Positions 46,537-57,926 are shown, counted from the stretch's first letter. The stretch is 64,000 nt of DNA from Azoarcus sp. TTM-91 (GCF_012911025.1 NZ_WUEI01000007.1:1-64000), one strand, 5' to 3'. A program made the numbers and translations. Notes: generated by a model not told the origin, from the letters alone.

Positions 46537-47001
46537 TCAAACGCCGCCGGCAAACCCCTGCTGCCGCCAAGCCTCCAGCACCAGCACGGCCACCGAGTTG
46601 GACAGATTCATGCTGCGGCAACCGGGCTTCATCGGTATCCGTAGCCGCCGCTCCGGCGGCAGCGCATCCAGTATCTCCGCCGGTAGCCCACGGCTCTCCG
46701 GCCCGAAGACGAAGACATCGCCAGCCTGGAACGCCACTTGATCGTAGCGGGCGCTCGCCTTGGTCGTCAGGGCGAAGAAGCGGCGTCCGACCAAGGTCGA
46801 AACGCAGCTATCCCAATCCTTGTGCACCGTGACCTGGGCCATGTCGTGATAGTCCAGCCCGGCCCGCGCCAGCGTCTTGTCGGTGATGACGAAACCCAGC
46901 GGCTCCACCAGATGCAGGTGCGCGCCGGCATTCGCCGCCAGGCGGATGACGTTGCCGGTATTCGGCGGTATCTCAGGCTGGAACAGGACGATATCGAACA
47001 T
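46537..47001 (-). CDS. trmL: tRNA (cytidine(34)-2'-O)-methyltransferase TrmL
   Basis: A 154-residue SPOUT-fold enzyme that methylates the wobble base of two leucine tRNAs. It opens FDIVLFQPEIPPNTGNVIRLAANAGAHLHLVEPLGF and ends with the knot region VFVFGPESRGLP and RIPMKPGCRSMNLSNSVAVLVLEAWRQ. Length equals the E. coli enzyme (157). It follows comF in the same direction. Confidence 0.95.
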   Translation of the reverse strand: MFDIVLFQPEIPPNTGNVIRLAANAGAHLHLVEPLGFVITDKTLARAGLDYHDMAQVTVHKDWDSCVSTLVGRRFFALTTKASARYDQVAFQAGDVFVFGPESRGLPAEILDALPPERRLRIPMKPGCRSMNLSNSVAVLVLEAWRQQGFAGGV

Positions 47002-47076
47002 GGGCCGGACAGGCGGGGCAGACGGAAAGCGCGCACTTTAGCCCAGAAGCCGGCGGCGGTTGGCCACGGCGGCGCC

Positions 47077-47757
47077 TCAACCCGGCGGCGGCGTCCGTGC
47101 CACCACCAGGTTCTCCACCCATGCGGCGCCGCTGCGCTTGAGGCAACGCGCCAGTTCATCCAGGCTTGCGCCGGAGGTCATCACATCGTCGACCACAGCC
47201 ACCCTCATGCCGTTGACATCGCTTCGGCAGACGAAGGCGCCGCGCAATGCCGCCCGCCGCTCCTGCCGCGACAGCCCCTCCAGCTTGGGCGTGGCGCGCA
47301 CTCGCGCCACGCCGCGCAACACCAGTGGCAGACCGGCCAGCCGTGCGAGCGGCCGGGCTATCTCCACCGCCTGGTTGAAACCGCGCTCCGCAAGACGGGC
47401 CGGATGCAGCGGCATGGGCAGGATCAGATCGAGCTCGCGCGGAAACATCGCCGCCATCATCTCTTCGGCGAAAAAGCCGGCCAGGGAGAAACGCTGGCGG
47501 TACTTCAGCGCCTGCACCAGTCCATCCAGAGGAAAGCGGTAATCGAAAAGCGCCTGACTGGCATCGAAGGCCGGTGGCCGCTTCAGGCATTGGCCGCAGA
47601 CGCCGCCAGCCGGCAGCGGCTGAGCGCAAACCCGGCATCTGGCGTTGCGCACGTGGGGCAGATCGACAGCACATTCCGGGCACACCGGCGCGCCGCCCTG
47701 CTCCAGCCCGCAGACGCAGCAACGCTGCGGCAGAACCGCGTCCAGCACCGCGCGCAT
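47077..47757 (-). CDS. comF: ComF family protein (phosphoribosyltransferase-like)
   Basis: A 226-residue protein related to the competence protein ComFC and E. coli GntX. The N-terminus has zinc-type Cys pairs (CCVCG, CPEC, CRVC, CGQC), and the phosphoribosyltransferase loop VVDDVMTSGASLDEL is near residue 195. The ATG at 47757 was chosen; an in-frame TTG near 47803 would add 15 residues and is possible. It is divergent from bioB. Roles in DNA uptake are known for Gram-positives, less clear here. Confidence 0.88.
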   Translation of the reverse strand: MRAVLDAVLPQRCCVCGLEQGGAPVCPECAVDLPHVRNARCRVCAQPLPAGGVCGQCLKRPPAFDASQALFDYRFPLDGLVQALKYRQRFSLAGFFAEEMMAAMFPRELDLILPMPLHPARLAERGFNQAVEIARPLARLAGLPLVLRGVARVRATPKLEGLSRQERRAALRGAFVCRSDVNGMRVAVVDDVMTSGASLDELARCLKRSGAAWVENLVVARTPPPG

Positions 47758-47857
47758 GCCGCGCCGCCATGCGCTTGACGCCCCTGGCGTATTTGACAAG
47801 TTTTCCGCCCTTGAATGAACATGCTGGATTGCCGCATTTAAGCCCGGAACGCACCTC

Positions 47858-48850
47858 ATGACAACAACATTGACCGTCCCTCCCGCCACCAGCCAGAACA
47901 ATCCGGGACAGGCTCAGCGCAAGAATTGGTCAGTCGCCGAGGTGCAGGCGCTGTTCGAACTCCCCTTCCTCGACCTGCTCTTCCGCGCGCAGCAAGTTCA
48001 TCGCGCCCACTTCGATGCCAACGAGATCCAGCGCTCTACCCTGCTGTCGATCAAGACCGGCGGCTGCTCCGAAGACTGCGGCTACTGTTCCCAGTCCGCC
48101 CGCTACGACACCGGCCTCGAGCGCGAGCGCCTGATGCCGATCGACGAAGTGCTGGAGCACGCCCGCGCCGCCAAGGCCAAGGGGGCCTCGCGCTTCTGCA
48201 TGGGCGCGGCCTGGCGCGGCCCCAAGGAGAAGGACATGGAGCCGGTGCTGGAGATGGTGCGCGAGGTCAAGAAACTGGGCCTGCAGACCTGTGTCACCCT
48301 GGGCATGCTGCGCGACGGCCAGGCCGAGCAGCTCGCCGACGCCGGCCTCGACTACTACAACCACAATATCGACACTGCGCCCGAGTTCTACGGCCAGGTC
48401 ATCACCACCCACACCATGCAGGACAGGCTGAACACCCTGGACAAGGTGCGCGATGCGGGCATCAACGTCTGCTGCGGCGGCATCATCGGCATGGGTGAAG
48501 GCCGCAGCAGCCGCGCCGGCCTCATCGCCCAGCTCGCCAACATGGAGCCGCCGCCGGATTCCGTGCCCATCAACAACCTGGTGGCGATCCCCGGCACGCC
48601 GATGGCCGAGAGCGAGCAGTTGGACCCGCTCGAATTCGTCCGCACCATCGCCGCCGCCCGCATCACCATGCCGGCCAGCTACGTACGCCTGTCGGCGGGC
48701 CGTGAGCAGATGAGCGATGAACTGCAGGCGCTGTGCTTCATGGCCGGCGCCAACTCCATGTTCTATGGCGACCGCCTGCTCACCACCAGCAACCCGGAAG
48801 CCGACCGCGACGAGAACCTGCTGGCCCGCCTCGGCCTGAAGGCAGTCTGA
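47858..48850 (+). CDS. bioB: Biotin synthase
   Basis: A 330-residue radical SAM enzyme that inserts sulfur into dethiobiotin. The radical SAM motif CSEDCGYC is near residue 70, and [29 protein letters not shown] and [17 protein letters not shown] are family segments. The ATG at 47858 gives a leader of about 20 residues. A TTGACA at 47793-47798 is a candidate -35. bioC follows 19 bases later; no bioF, bioA or bioD is in the window. Confidence 0.97.
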   Translation: MTTTLTVPPATSQNNPGQAQRKNWSVAEVQALFELPFLDLLFRAQQVHRAHFDANEIQRSTLLSIKTGGCSEDCGYCSQSARYDTGLERERLMPIDEVLEHARAAKAKGASRFCMGAAWRGPKEKDMEPVLEMVREVKKLGLQTCVTLGMLRDGQAEQLADAGLDYYNHNIDTAPEFYGQVITTHTMQDRLNTLDKVRDAGINVCCGGIIGMGEGRSSRAGLIAQLANMEPPPDSVPINNLVAIPGTPMAESEQLDPLEFVRTIAAARITMPASYVRLSAGREQMSDELQALCFMAGANSMFYGDRLLTTSNPEADRDENLLARLGLKAV

Positions 48851-48869
48851 TCCCCAAGCTCCGCCTTCC

Positions 48870-49763
48870 GTGACAGCAGCAGACTTCCAGCTAGACCGCA
48901 ACCTGCTGCGCCGGCGCTACGGCCGCGCCGCGGCCACCAGCGACGGCGCCGACGCCCTAGGCCGCGAAATCGCCCGGCGCATGGACGAACGCCTGGACTA
49001 CATCCGCATCACGCCCAAACGCATTCTCGACCTCGGCTGCGGCACCGGGCAGGACCTGCTGCGCCTGGCCGAGCGTTATCCGGACGCTGCTGCCTTCGGC
49101 GCCGATTTCGCGCTGCCGATGCTGGCCCGGGCCAGCGCCCGGGTCACGCCGCAGGCCGGTTTGCTGAAACGTCTGCTGGGCGCGCGGCCGGCGCCGCCGC
49201 TGCTCGCCGCCGACTCGCTGGCCCTGCCGCTGGCGCGCGGCAGCATCTCGCTGGCCTGGTCCAACCTCATGCTGACGGCGCTGGACGATCCGCTGCCGGC
49301 GCTGCAGGAAATCCACCGCGTGCTGGAAGTCGATGGCCTGCTGATGTTTTCCACGCTGGGCCCTGACACGCTGAAGGAACTGGGCGACGCGCTGCCCAAG
49401 CATGCCGGCGAGCGCATCCACCGCTTCATCGACATGCACGATCTCGGCGACGCACTGGTCAAGGCCGGCTTCACCGATCCGGTCATGGACATGGAGATGG
49501 TGACGCTGACTTACACCGCGCTCGATGGCCTGCTGGAGGATCTGCGCGCCACCGGCAGCGCCAACGCCAGCCAGGCGCGCCCGCGCGGCCTCTCCGGCCG
49601 TGGCGGCTGGGCCCAGGCCCGCGCCGTCTATGAAAAGCTGCGGCAGGACGGCCGCCTGCCGGCCACCTTCGAAGTCATCCAGGGCCACGCCTGGAAGGCC
49701 GCGCCCAAGACCACCGACGACGGCCGCAGCATCATCCGCTTCCAGCCGCGTCCGCAGCGCTGA
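48870..49763 (+). CDS. bioC: Malonyl-ACP O-methyltransferase BioC
   Basis: A 297-residue SAM-dependent methyltransferase that primes the pimelate moiety of biotin. The SAM-binding loop ILDLGCGTGQDLLRLAERYPDA is near residue 50, and SISLAWSNLMLTALDDPLPALQEIHRVL near 127. It begins with a GTG 19 bases after bioB. It is longer than E. coli BioC (251), with an added C-terminal segment typical of betaproteobacterial versions. Confidence 0.92.
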   Translation: MTAADFQLDRNLLRRRYGRAAATSDGADALGREIARRMDERLDYIRITPKRILDLGCGTGQDLLRLAERYPDAAAFGADFALPMLARASARVTPQAGLLKRLLGARPAPPLLAADSLALPLARGSISLAWSNLMLTALDDPLPALQEIHRVLEVDGLLMFSTLGPDTLKELGDALPKHAGERIHRFIDMHDLGDALVKAGFTDPVMDMEMVTLTYTALDGLLEDLRATGSANASQARPRGLSGRGGWAQARAVYEKLRQDGRLPATFEVIQGHAWKAAPKTTDDGRSIIRFQPRPQR

Positions 49764-49775
49764 GCAAGACTCCGC

Positions 49776-50411
49776 ATGCCCACCCCGCCCGTCTGGCTCT
49801 TCGATCTCGACAACACACTGCACAACGCCAGCCCGCACATCTTTCCGCACATCAACCGGAGCATGACGGCCTACCTGGAGCAGCACCTGTCGCTGAGCCA
49901 CGAAGCCGCCAACAGCCTGCGCATGCACTACTGGCAGCGCTACGGCGCCACGCTCTCGGGGCTGATCCGCCATCACGGCACCGACCCACATCACTTCCTG
50001 CGTGAAACCCACCGCTTCGACCGGCTGCATGAGCTGATGGTGTTCGAACGTGCGCTGGGCGCCATGCTACGCCGGCTGCCAGGGCGCAAGATCGTGTTCT
50101 CGAACGCCCCGCGGCTGTATGCGGACGCGGTGCTGGCAACAATGGGCATCGCCGGCCACTTCGACAGCGTGGTGGGCATCGAGCAACTCGGCTTTCATCC
50201 CAAGCCCGGCATCGAAGGCTATCGCCGGCTGCTGCACCATTTCGGCCTGAACCCGCGCCAATGCGTGATGGTGGAAGACACCGCGCTCAACCTGAAGACC
50301 GCGCGCCGCCTGGGCATGCGCACCGTCTGGGTCAGCCGCAGCCTGCGGCGGCCATCCTATGTGGACATCAAGATTTCCAACGTTCTGGCCCTGCGCCGGG
50401 CCTGTGGCTAC

Positions 50412-50429
<18 letters not shown>
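49776..50429 (+). CDS. HAD-family pyrimidine 5'-nucleotidase
   Basis: A 217-residue haloacid dehalogenase-type phosphatase. Motif I is WLFDLDNTLHNA with the nucleophile Asp10, motif II FSNAP, motif III FHPKP and motif IV VEDTALNLKTARRLGM. The YjjG/SDT1-like pyrimidine nucleotidase subgroup fits by overall layout. It starts 12 bases after bioC and probably shares its transcript. It overlaps the convergent GNAT gene by 18 bases. Confidence 0.88.
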
Positions 50430-52104
<1,675 letters not shown>

Positions 52105-52109
52105 CCAAG

Positions 52110-52177
52110 CAGATGGTGCTGAGCCGTCTCCCGCTTCACCTCCCTGAGCGGGTGCCTTAATCTACTTAAGGCATTTT
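52110..52177 (+). ncRNA. Candidate small RNA with an anti-Shine-Dalgarno hairpin loop
   Basis: The predicted RNA of about 67 bases has a stem CCCGCT/AGCGGG (52130-52135 with 52147-52152). Its 11-base loop TCACCTCCCTG contains TCACCTCC, the anti-Shine-Dalgarno octamer of 16S rRNA. It ends in a perfect intrinsic terminator at 52154-52177. No plus-strand gene explains this terminator: hemB and engB on either side are both on the minus strand. A 15-codon frame (MVLSRLPLHLPERVP) also fits inside, from 52113, so a tiny peptide gene is the alternative. I cannot assign it to a known family. Confidence 0.55.
52154..52177 (+). terminator. Rho-independent terminator of the candidate small RNA
   Basis: GCCTTAA (52154-52160) pairs perfectly with TTAAGGC (52166-52172) around a 5-base loop and is followed by ATTTTT. 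On the minus strand the hairpin is followed by C-rich DNA, so it works only for plus-strand transcripts. Confidence 0.8.
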
Positions 52178-52179
52178 TA

Positions 52180-52213
52180 CCCCCGGCTTTATCCCCTTTA
52201 GCCGGGGGTTTTT
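52180..52213 (+). terminator. Second, tandem Rho-independent terminator
   Basis: CCCCCGGC (52180-52187) pairs with GCCGGGGG (52201-52208) and is followed by TTTTTGTTT. It backs up the first terminator and prevents plus-strand reading into engB antisense. Confidence 0.8.
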
Positions 52214-52215
52214 GT

Positions 52216-52839
52216 TTACTCGGGCGTCGCGTTCTTTTCGCCCGCCTCAGCCGCCAGCCAGCGCGCCACCACTGCCTCGGTTTCTTCCACGCCGGTTTTC
52301 TTCAGGCTGGAGAAGAGTTGCACCGTCACTTTGTCTCCCAGCGGCGCCAACTCCCGCTTCACCGCCTGCAGGGTGGCAGTGGCCGGGCCGCGAGTGAGCT
52401 TGTCGCTCTTGGTCAGCAGGATGTGAATGGGCCGGCCGGAGGGCGCAAACCAGTCGATCATCTGCCTGTCCAGCGGCGTCAGCGGATGGCGAGAATCCAT
52501 GATCAGCACCAGTCCGATGAGGCTTTCGCGGTGCTTCAGGTAGGACTCGATCAGCCCCTGCCATTGCTTGCGCACCTTCTCCGGCACTGCCGCGTAACCG
52601 TACCCTGGCAGGTCCACCATCAGCGCACCGCAATTGAGGCGGAAGAAGTTCAGCAGCTGGGTGCGACCGGGCGTCTTCGAAACATATGCCAGGCGAACAT
52701 GCCCGGCGAGTGTATTGATGGCACTCGACTTACCCGCATTGGAACGGCCAGCGAAGGCGATCTCGGGGCCGGAAGGGGGTGGAAGCCCCGAGGGCTTGGC
52801 AATGGAGGTTTCGAAGCAGGCGTTGCGGAAGAGCGGCAT
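52216..52839 (-). CDS. engB: Ribosome biogenesis GTPase EngB (YsxC/YihA)
   Basis: A 207-residue GTPase needed for 50S subunit assembly. G1 is GRSNAGKSSAIN near residue 31, G3 VDLPGYGYA near 76, and G4 LTKSDKL near 142. The PGRTQLLNFF switch I is present. The ATG at 52839 gives MPLFRNACFETSIAKPSGLPP, the common start; a longer frame from 52968 would overlap the cytochrome gene's leader. It is divergent from cytochrome c4, as in many proteobacteria. Confidence 0.94.
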   Translation of the reverse strand: MPLFRNACFETSIAKPSGLPPPSGPEIAFAGRSNAGKSSAINTLAGHVRLAYVSKTPGRTQLLNFFRLNCGALMVDLPGYGYAAVPEKVRKQWQGLIESYLKHRESLIGLVLIMDSRHPLTPLDRQMIDWFAPSGRPIHILLTKSDKLTRGPATATLQAVKRELAPLGDKVTVQLFSSLKKTGVEETEAVVARWLAAEAGEKNATPE

Positions 52840-52960
52840 GGGGCTTGAATCAGCGAAGCGCGGCCCGTCGGGAAAAACCCTTCTGGCGTCGCGCAAATCC
52901 AGGTTGATGTTATAGAATACCAAGTTTGAGACAACCACTGACGGCTTTTCCGAGGACATT

Positions 52961-53587
52961 ATGATCAAGCGTTCCCTGCTGCTTCCGCTGCTGCTGGTCG
53001 CAGGCGGTCTTCAGGCTCAGGAGCAAGCTCCCGACCTGGACAAAGCTAAACAGATCGCCGAAACGATCTGTGCCGCATGCCATGCGGCAGATGGCAACAG
53101 CCAGCTCCCGGCCAACCCGAAGCTCGCAGGACAGATCCCGGAATACCTGTACAAGCAGCTGCGCGAGTTCAAGGCGCATGATGGCCAGAAACCGGTGCGC
53201 GACAACGCCGTCATGAGCGCGATGGCGGCCACGCTGGAAGACAGCGACATGAGGGCGCTGGCCCACTACTTCTCCAGCCAGACACAGAAGCCCGAGCCCG
53301 CCAAGAGCCTCACCACCGTCGAGGCGGGCCAGAAAATCTGGCGCGCCGGCATCGCTTCCAAAGGCGTTCCCGCCTGTGCGGCCTGCCACGGCCCTGCCGG
53401 TGGCGGCCTACCTGCCCAGTATCCGAAGCTCTCCGGCCAGTTCGCCGAGTACACCGAAGCCCAGCTGAAGGGCTTCCGCGACGGCCTCCGGAGCAACGAT
53501 CCGAGCCGCATGATGCAGATGATCGCGCTGAAGTTGACCGACGCCGAGATCAAGGCGGTCGCCGACTACGCAGCCGGCCTGCGCTAA
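52961..53587 (+). CDS. Dihaem cytochrome c4
   Basis: A 208-residue periplasmic electron carrier. A signal peptide ending LQAQEQ is followed by two cytochrome c domains, each with one haem site (CAACH near residue 38 and CAACH near 143). Methionine ligands are available near the end of each domain. Cytochrome c4 commonly feeds cbb3 or other terminal oxidases. A candidate -10 (TATAGAAT, 52911-52918) lies upstream. Terminator at 53632. Confidence 0.94.
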   Translation: MIKRSLLLPLLLVAGGLQAQEQAPDLDKAKQIAETICAACHAADGNSQLPANPKLAGQIPEYLYKQLREFKAHDGQKPVRDNAVMSAMAATLEDSDMRALAHYFSSQTQKPEPAKSLTTVEAGQKIWRAGIASKGVPACAACHGPAGGGLPAQYPKLSGQFAEYTEAQLKGFRDGLRSNDPSRMMQMIALKLTDAEIKAVADYAAGLR

Positions 53588-53631
53588 ACGCGTGGCCAGG
53601 GGAAGGCCAGCCCTTCCCCAAGTACAGAACG

Positions 53632-53663
53632 AAAGCCCGGCTTCCCGCCGGGCTTTTTCTTTT
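53632..53663 (+). terminator. Rho-independent terminator of cytochrome c4
   Basis: AAAGCCCGG (53632-53640) pairs perfectly with 53648-53656 around a 7-base loop and runs into TTCTTTT. Confidence 0.85.
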
Positions 53664-53738
53664 ATGCCCTACCCCTCGTCAGCCCTGGCCTGGGCAGGGC
53701 AGGCAGGCCAGCCTCCAGGCGCGGCCCTTGCGCGCGCC

Positions 53739-54539
53739 TCACTTGCGGGCCAGTGCCTGCAGTTCGGCCTCACTGAAGCCGGCGGCCAACCGGGCTTCGC
53801 GGTGCAATGGAGGGTGTGGGCGCGGCGCATCGAAGTCCTCGATCAGCCGCAGATAGGTCCGCTCCGGCTCCAGGCCGCGGGCCGCGCACAGCAGGCGGAA
53901 CCAGTGGTCACCGATAGCGACATGGCCTATCTCGTCGCGCAGGATGATCTCCAGCACGCCGACGCTGGCTCTATCGCCTATCGTGCGCAGCTTCTCCATG
54001 ATGGGCGGAGTCGCATCCAGCCCGCGGGCTTCCAGCACCCGGGGCACCAAAGCCATGCGGACCAGCAGATCATGGGCGGTACGGCAGGCCATGCCCCACA
54101 GGCCATCATGCGCGGGAAAATCGCCGTAGCCATGGCCGAGCGCCGCCAGCCGCGCCTCTACCAGGCCAAAGTGGTACGCCTCCTCCGCGGCGACACGCAC
54201 CCAGTCGGCATGGAAGCCGGGAGGCATGCTGCGGAAACGATGCACGCAGTCCAGCGCAAGATTGATGGCGTTGAATTCGATATGAGCGATGGCATGCAGC
54301 AGCGCCGCATGCCCTTCCCGGCTGCCGACTTTGCGCTGCGGCAATTGCTGCGGTGGGATGAGCTCGGGCCGTGCCGGGCGGCCGGGCTCGACGATGGGGG
54401 TCGGATCATCGCCTCCGGGCACGCAGACCAGCGCTCCACTTTGCCAATCGGCAGCAAGGCCGGCGGTGGCGGCGCATTTGGCGGCCGGATCGGCACACAT
54501 CAAGGCGGCGAGCGCAGCTTCATGAAGCGAGTGTTTCAT
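53739..54539 (-). CDS. Ferritin-like domain protein (DUF455)
   Basis: A 266-residue protein of the DUF455 ferritin-like family. The four-helix metal site is marked by AIAHIEFNAINLALDC, AAEEAYHFGLVEARL and LRDEIGHVAIGDHWF (about residues 85-220), giving Glu and His ligands for a di-iron centre. Function of the family is not established; hydroxylase or oxidase activity would fit the fold. The ATG at 54539 (MKHSLHEAALAAL) is used because longer versions have no matching sequence. Confidence 0.82.
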   Translation of the reverse strand: MKHSLHEAALAALMCADPAAKCAATAGLAADWQSGALVCVPGGDDPTPIVEPGRPARPELIPPQQLPQRKVGSREGHAALLHAIAHIEFNAINLALDCVHRFRSMPPGFHADWVRVAAEEAYHFGLVEARLAALGHGYGDFPAHDGLWGMACRTAHDLLVRMALVPRVLEARGLDATPPIMEKLRTIGDRASVGVLEIILRDEIGHVAIGDHWFRLLCAARGLEPERTYLRLIEDFDAPRPHPPLHREARLAAGFSEAELQALARK

Positions 54540-54696
54540 GGGATGGAAGTTTAGCCGCGCATATCGGCGCTGGGGGTTCCCCCAGCTTGCGCCCCGCCGA
54601 TTGCTGTTCCAAGCTGAGCCAGGGAGGAAGACGTTCCGGCGCCGCGATCCACTCGAACGGCTACGGTGCCGCCATCGAACAGGAGGAAGAGCAGGC

Positions 54697-55143
54697 ATGA
54701 CGACCACGGTACAGCAGATACTGGAACAGAAAGGCAGCACGACCCACACGGTGACGCCGGACGTCTCGGTGTTCGAGGCCCTGTCGCTGATGGCCAAGTT
54801 CGACATCGGCGGTGTGCTGGTCACCGACCAGGGCAGGCTGGTGGGGATCTTCACCGAGCGGGACTACGCGCGCAAAGTAGTCCTGAAGGGCCTGGTATCC
54901 CGCGATGTGAAGGTGGGCGACCTCATGACCACCAATGTACGCACGATCACGCCGTCGGAAACGGTGGACGAGGTGATGGCGCTGATGACGGAGCGCCGCT
55001 TCCGGCACCTGCCGGTGGTGGAGGACGGCCAGATCGCCGGCATCATCACCATAGGCGACGTGGTGAAGAGCATCGTCAGCCAGCATGAGAACACCATACG
55101 GCAGCTCTCGAGCTACATCGCAGGCGACATCGCCGCGCATTGA
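54697..55143 (+). CDS. Tandem CBS-domain protein
   Basis: A 148-residue protein made of two CBS domains (about 10-65 and 75-135), with GGVLVTDQGRLVGIFTERDYARKV and FRHLPVVEDGQIAGIITIGDVVKSI. CBS pairs bind adenosine nucleotides and act as energy sensors. The ATG at 54697 has AGGAGGAAG upstream; an in-frame ATG at 54538 would overlap the divergent gene. Partner unknown. Confidence 0.9.
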   Translation: MTTTVQQILEQKGSTTHTVTPDVSVFEALSLMAKFDIGGVLVTDQGRLVGIFTERDYARKVVLKGLVSRDVKVGDLMTTNVRTITPSETVDEVMALMTERRFRHLPVVEDGQIAGIITIGDVVKSIVSQHENTIRQLSSYIAGDIAAH

Positions 55144-55200
55144 GCCGCTGGCCGCTTGGCCCTGCGCCTACAGCCGTGGGCGCCAGGACCGGGGCGATCA

Positions 55201-55231
55201 AAAAGGGCCTCCCATGGCGGGAGGCCCTTTT
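55201..55231. terminator. Bidirectional terminator between the CBS gene and pepN
   Basis: A 13-bp perfect stem (AAAAGGGCCTCCC at 55201-55213 with 55219-55231) around a 5-base loop has A and T tracts built into its ends. It therefore serves both convergent genes. Confidence 0.88.
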
Positions 55232-55235
55232 CACG

Positions 55236-57926
55236 TCAGTCCTGCAAGGCCTTGCCTATCACCTCGCTGACGTCGGGGGACAGCCCCTTGGTCGCCAGCA
55301 CACGCTCCAGCTGCGGCCGGATGCTGGCCTGCAGCGCAGGGGTGTACCGCCGCCAGTTCTCCAGCGCGCGGGCCATGCGGGCGGCGACCTGCGGATTGCG
55401 CGCATCCAGCGCGATCACCATGTCTGCCCAGAAAACGTGGCCACTACCGTCTGCGGCATGGAATTCCGCCGGGTTGGCGCGGAAGAAGGTGCCGAGCAAG
55501 GAATACACCTTGTTGGGGTTGGAGAGGCTGAAGGCCACATCGTCCAGCAGGGCCCTGACCCGTCGCAGAGTGCCCGGCGCGTCGTCCTGCCAGCGCCAGG
55601 CACCGGCCTGCAGCGCGAACCACTTGTCCAGCACCAGCGCATCGTCCTTGTAGCGGGCGTGGAAAATGGCCAGTGCATCTTCGCGGGCGGGGCTGGCGCT
55701 CTGCACCAGCGCAGCCAGGGCGCCGAAGCGGTCCGTCATGTTGCCGGCGGCGTCGAAGCGCTGCCGCGCCAGCGCCAAGCCGGCCTCGTTGCCGGCAGCA
55801 GCAAGGTAGCGCAACGCCAGGTTGAGGAGCGCGCGGCGGCCGGCATCCGCCGGGTGATAGCGGTATTCGCCCGCCACCGGCAGGCGCTCGCAGAGCGCCA
55901 GCCAGTCCGCCGCCAGGCGTTCGCCCAGGGCGGCGTAAAGCAGGCGCAGCGCAGCGCGCAGCGCGGCGGGGTCGGCCGGGCTCATGCGCTCCAGCAGATA
56001 GCCCTCGCCCGGCAGCGCCGCGGCCTGGGCACGGAAAGCCGGGTCCAGCGCGTCATCGGTGGCCAGGCTGCGGAAAGCTTGGACGAAGGCTTCCGGCACC
56101 GCCGCCGCACGGCCTTGGCCCAGATCGGTCGCCAGCGCCAAGATCACCCGTTCGGCGTAGCGCTGGGCGGCATCCCAGCGGTTGCAGGGATCGCTGTCCC
56201 GGGCCATGCGAAAAGCAAGACGGTGGTCATCCTCTTCCAGCTCCAGCAGCACCGGCGCGGAGAAGCCGCGCAGCAGCGAGGGCACCGGCTCGGCGCTCAG
56301 GCCGACGAAGCGGAAGCGTTGCTCGGCAGTTTTGAGCTCCAGCACGCGGGTGCTCGCGCCCGGCTGATTCTCGCCTTCGAGCTGCAGCGGCATGTCGCTG
56401 CCGTCCGGCGCGATCAGGCCGACGGCGACCGGTATCACCAGCGGCAGCTTCTCCGCCTGGCCTGGCGTGGGCGGCGTGTGCTGGGTCAGCGTGAGCGTGT
56501 AGCTACCGTCGGCGGCATTCCATTCGCCGCGGGCGCCGAGGCGTGGCGTGCCAGCCTGGGCGTACCAGCGCATGAACTGGTCGAGATCGCGGCCATTGGC
56601 TTCGGCCATGGCATCGACGAAGTCGTCGCAGGTCACCGCCTTGCCGTCGTGGTAGCTGAAGTAGAGGTCCATGCCGTTGCGGAAGCCCTCGGTGCCCAGC
56701 AGGGTGTGCAACATGCGGATGACTTCGGCGCCCTTCTCGTACACCGTGGCGGTGTAGAAGTTGTTGATTTCCTGGTAGCTGTCCGGGCGGATGGGGTGGG
56801 CCATCGGGCCGGCGTCCTCCGGGAACTGGGCGGCGCGCAGCACGCGCACGTCGTCGATGCGCTTGACCGCCCGCGCCGATGCGGCGCCCTCGTCACCGGC
56901 GGCCTCCGCCAGCATATCGGCGGAGAACTGCTGGTCGCGGAACACGGTGAGGCCTTCCTTCAGCGTGAGTTGGAACCAGTCGCGGCAGGTGACGCGGTTG
57001 CCGGTCCAGTTGTGGAAGTACTCGTGCGCGACCACGCTCTCGATGTGCTCGTAATCGACGTCCGTGGCGGTGTCCGGCTTGGCCAGCACGTACTTGGTGT
57101 TGAAGATGTTGAGGCCCTTGTTCTCCATCGCGCCCATGTTGAAGTCGGCCACGGCGACGATCATGAAGCGGTCCAGGTCCAGCTCCAGGCCGAAGGCGCG
57201 CTCATCCCAGCGCATGGAGTGGATCAGCGAATCCATCGCATGGCCGGCGCGGTCCAGGTTGCCCTCCTCCACCCAGACCTGCAGCAACACCTCGCGGCCG
57301 GAGGCAGTCTGCGCCTTGCGCTCCAGCACCACCAGCCTGGCTGCGACCAGAGCAAACAGGTAGGAGGGTTTGAGGAAGGGATCTTCCCAGCGCGCGTAGT
57401 GGCGGCCGCCGGGCAGTTGGCCCTGCTCCAGCAGGTTGCCGTTGGAGAGCAGCACCGGGCAGCGCTCGCGGTCCGCTTCCAGGGTGACGGTGTAGCGCGC
57501 CATCACGTCCGGGCGGTCGGGGAAGTAGGTGATACGGCGGAAGCCCTCCGCTTCGCACTGGGTGAAGAAGCCGCCGTTGGAGAGGTAGAGGCCGGACAGC
57601 GTGGTGTTGACCTGCGGGTTGATGCGGGTCTGGATCTCCACCACCGCGCGCTCGCCGGCGAGTTCCACCTCCAGGCCGTCCTCCAACTCACGCAGCGCGG
57701 CGGCAGCCGGCTCGGCGCCATCCACCGTCAGTGACAAACGCTCCAGGGTGTCACCCCACAGCCGCAGCGGGCCGGCCTCCACTTCCGGATTGCGCACGCA
57801 CGCCAGCCGGCTGGTGACCACGGTGGCGGTCGGGTCGAGATTGAAATGCAGGTCGATGCGCTCCACCGTCCAGGGTAGCGGGCGGTAGTCGGCACGGTGG
57901 ATGGTGGGGGCGTGTTCGGTTTTCAT
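55236..57926 (-). CDS. pepN: Aminopeptidase N (M1 family)
   Basis: An 896-residue zinc aminopeptidase removing N-terminal residues from peptides in the cytoplasm. The GAMEN exopeptidase motif (NMGAMENKGLNIFN) is near residue 262 and the zinc site HEYFHNWTGNRVTCRDWFQLTLKEGL near 300. Length fits E. coli PepN (870). The ATG at 57926 gives MKTEHAPTIHRADYRP, a normal start. It stops just before the bidirectional terminator; the cation ATPase lies 97 bases upstream in the same direction. Confidence 0.96.
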   Translation of the reverse strand: MKTEHAPTIHRADYRPLPWTVERIDLHFNLDPTATVVTSRLACVRNPEVEAGPLRLWGDTLERLSLTVDGAEPAAAALRELEDGLEVELAGERAVVEIQTRINPQVNTTLSGLYLSNGGFFTQCEAEGFRRITYFPDRPDVMARYTVTLEADRERCPVLLSNGNLLEQGQLPGGRHYARWEDPFLKPSYLFALVAARLVVLERKAQTASGREVLLQVWVEEGNLDRAGHAMDSLIHSMRWDERAFGLELDLDRFMIVAVADFNMGAMENKGLNIFNTKYVLAKPDTATDVDYEHIESVVAHEYFHNWTGNRVTCRDWFQLTLKEGLTVFRDQQFSADMLAEAAGDEGAASARAVKRIDDVRVLRAAQFPEDAGPMAHPIRPDSYQEINNFYTATVYEKGAEVIRMLHTLLGTEGFRNGMDLYFSYHDGKAVTCDDFVDAMAEANGRDLDQFMRWYAQAGTPRLGARGEWNAADGSYTLTLTQHTPPTPGQAEKLPLVIPVAVGLIAPDGSDMPLQLEGENQPGASTRVLELKTAEQRFRFVGLSAEPVPSLLRGFSAPVLLELEEDDHRLAFRMARDSDPCNRWDAAQRYAERVILALATDLGQGRAAAVPEAFVQAFRSLATDDALDPAFRAQAAALPGEGYLLERMSPADPAALRAALRLLYAALGERLAADWLALCERLPVAGEYRYHPADAGRRALLNLALRYLAAAGNEAGLALARQRFDAAGNMTDRFGALAALVQSASPAREDALAIFHARYKDDALVLDKWFALQAGAWRWQDDAPGTLRRVRALLDDVAFSLSNPNKVYSLLGTFFRANPAEFHAADGSGHVFWADMVIALDARNPQVAARMARALENWRRYTPALQASIRPQLERVLATKGLSPDVSEVIGKALQD

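Noticed and set aside
55140..57734. Long open frame (about 860 codons) on the plus strand opposite pepN
   Set aside because: It is the mirror of pepN in high-GC DNA, has no domain resemblance and is rich in His/Arg/Gln runs typical of such shadows.
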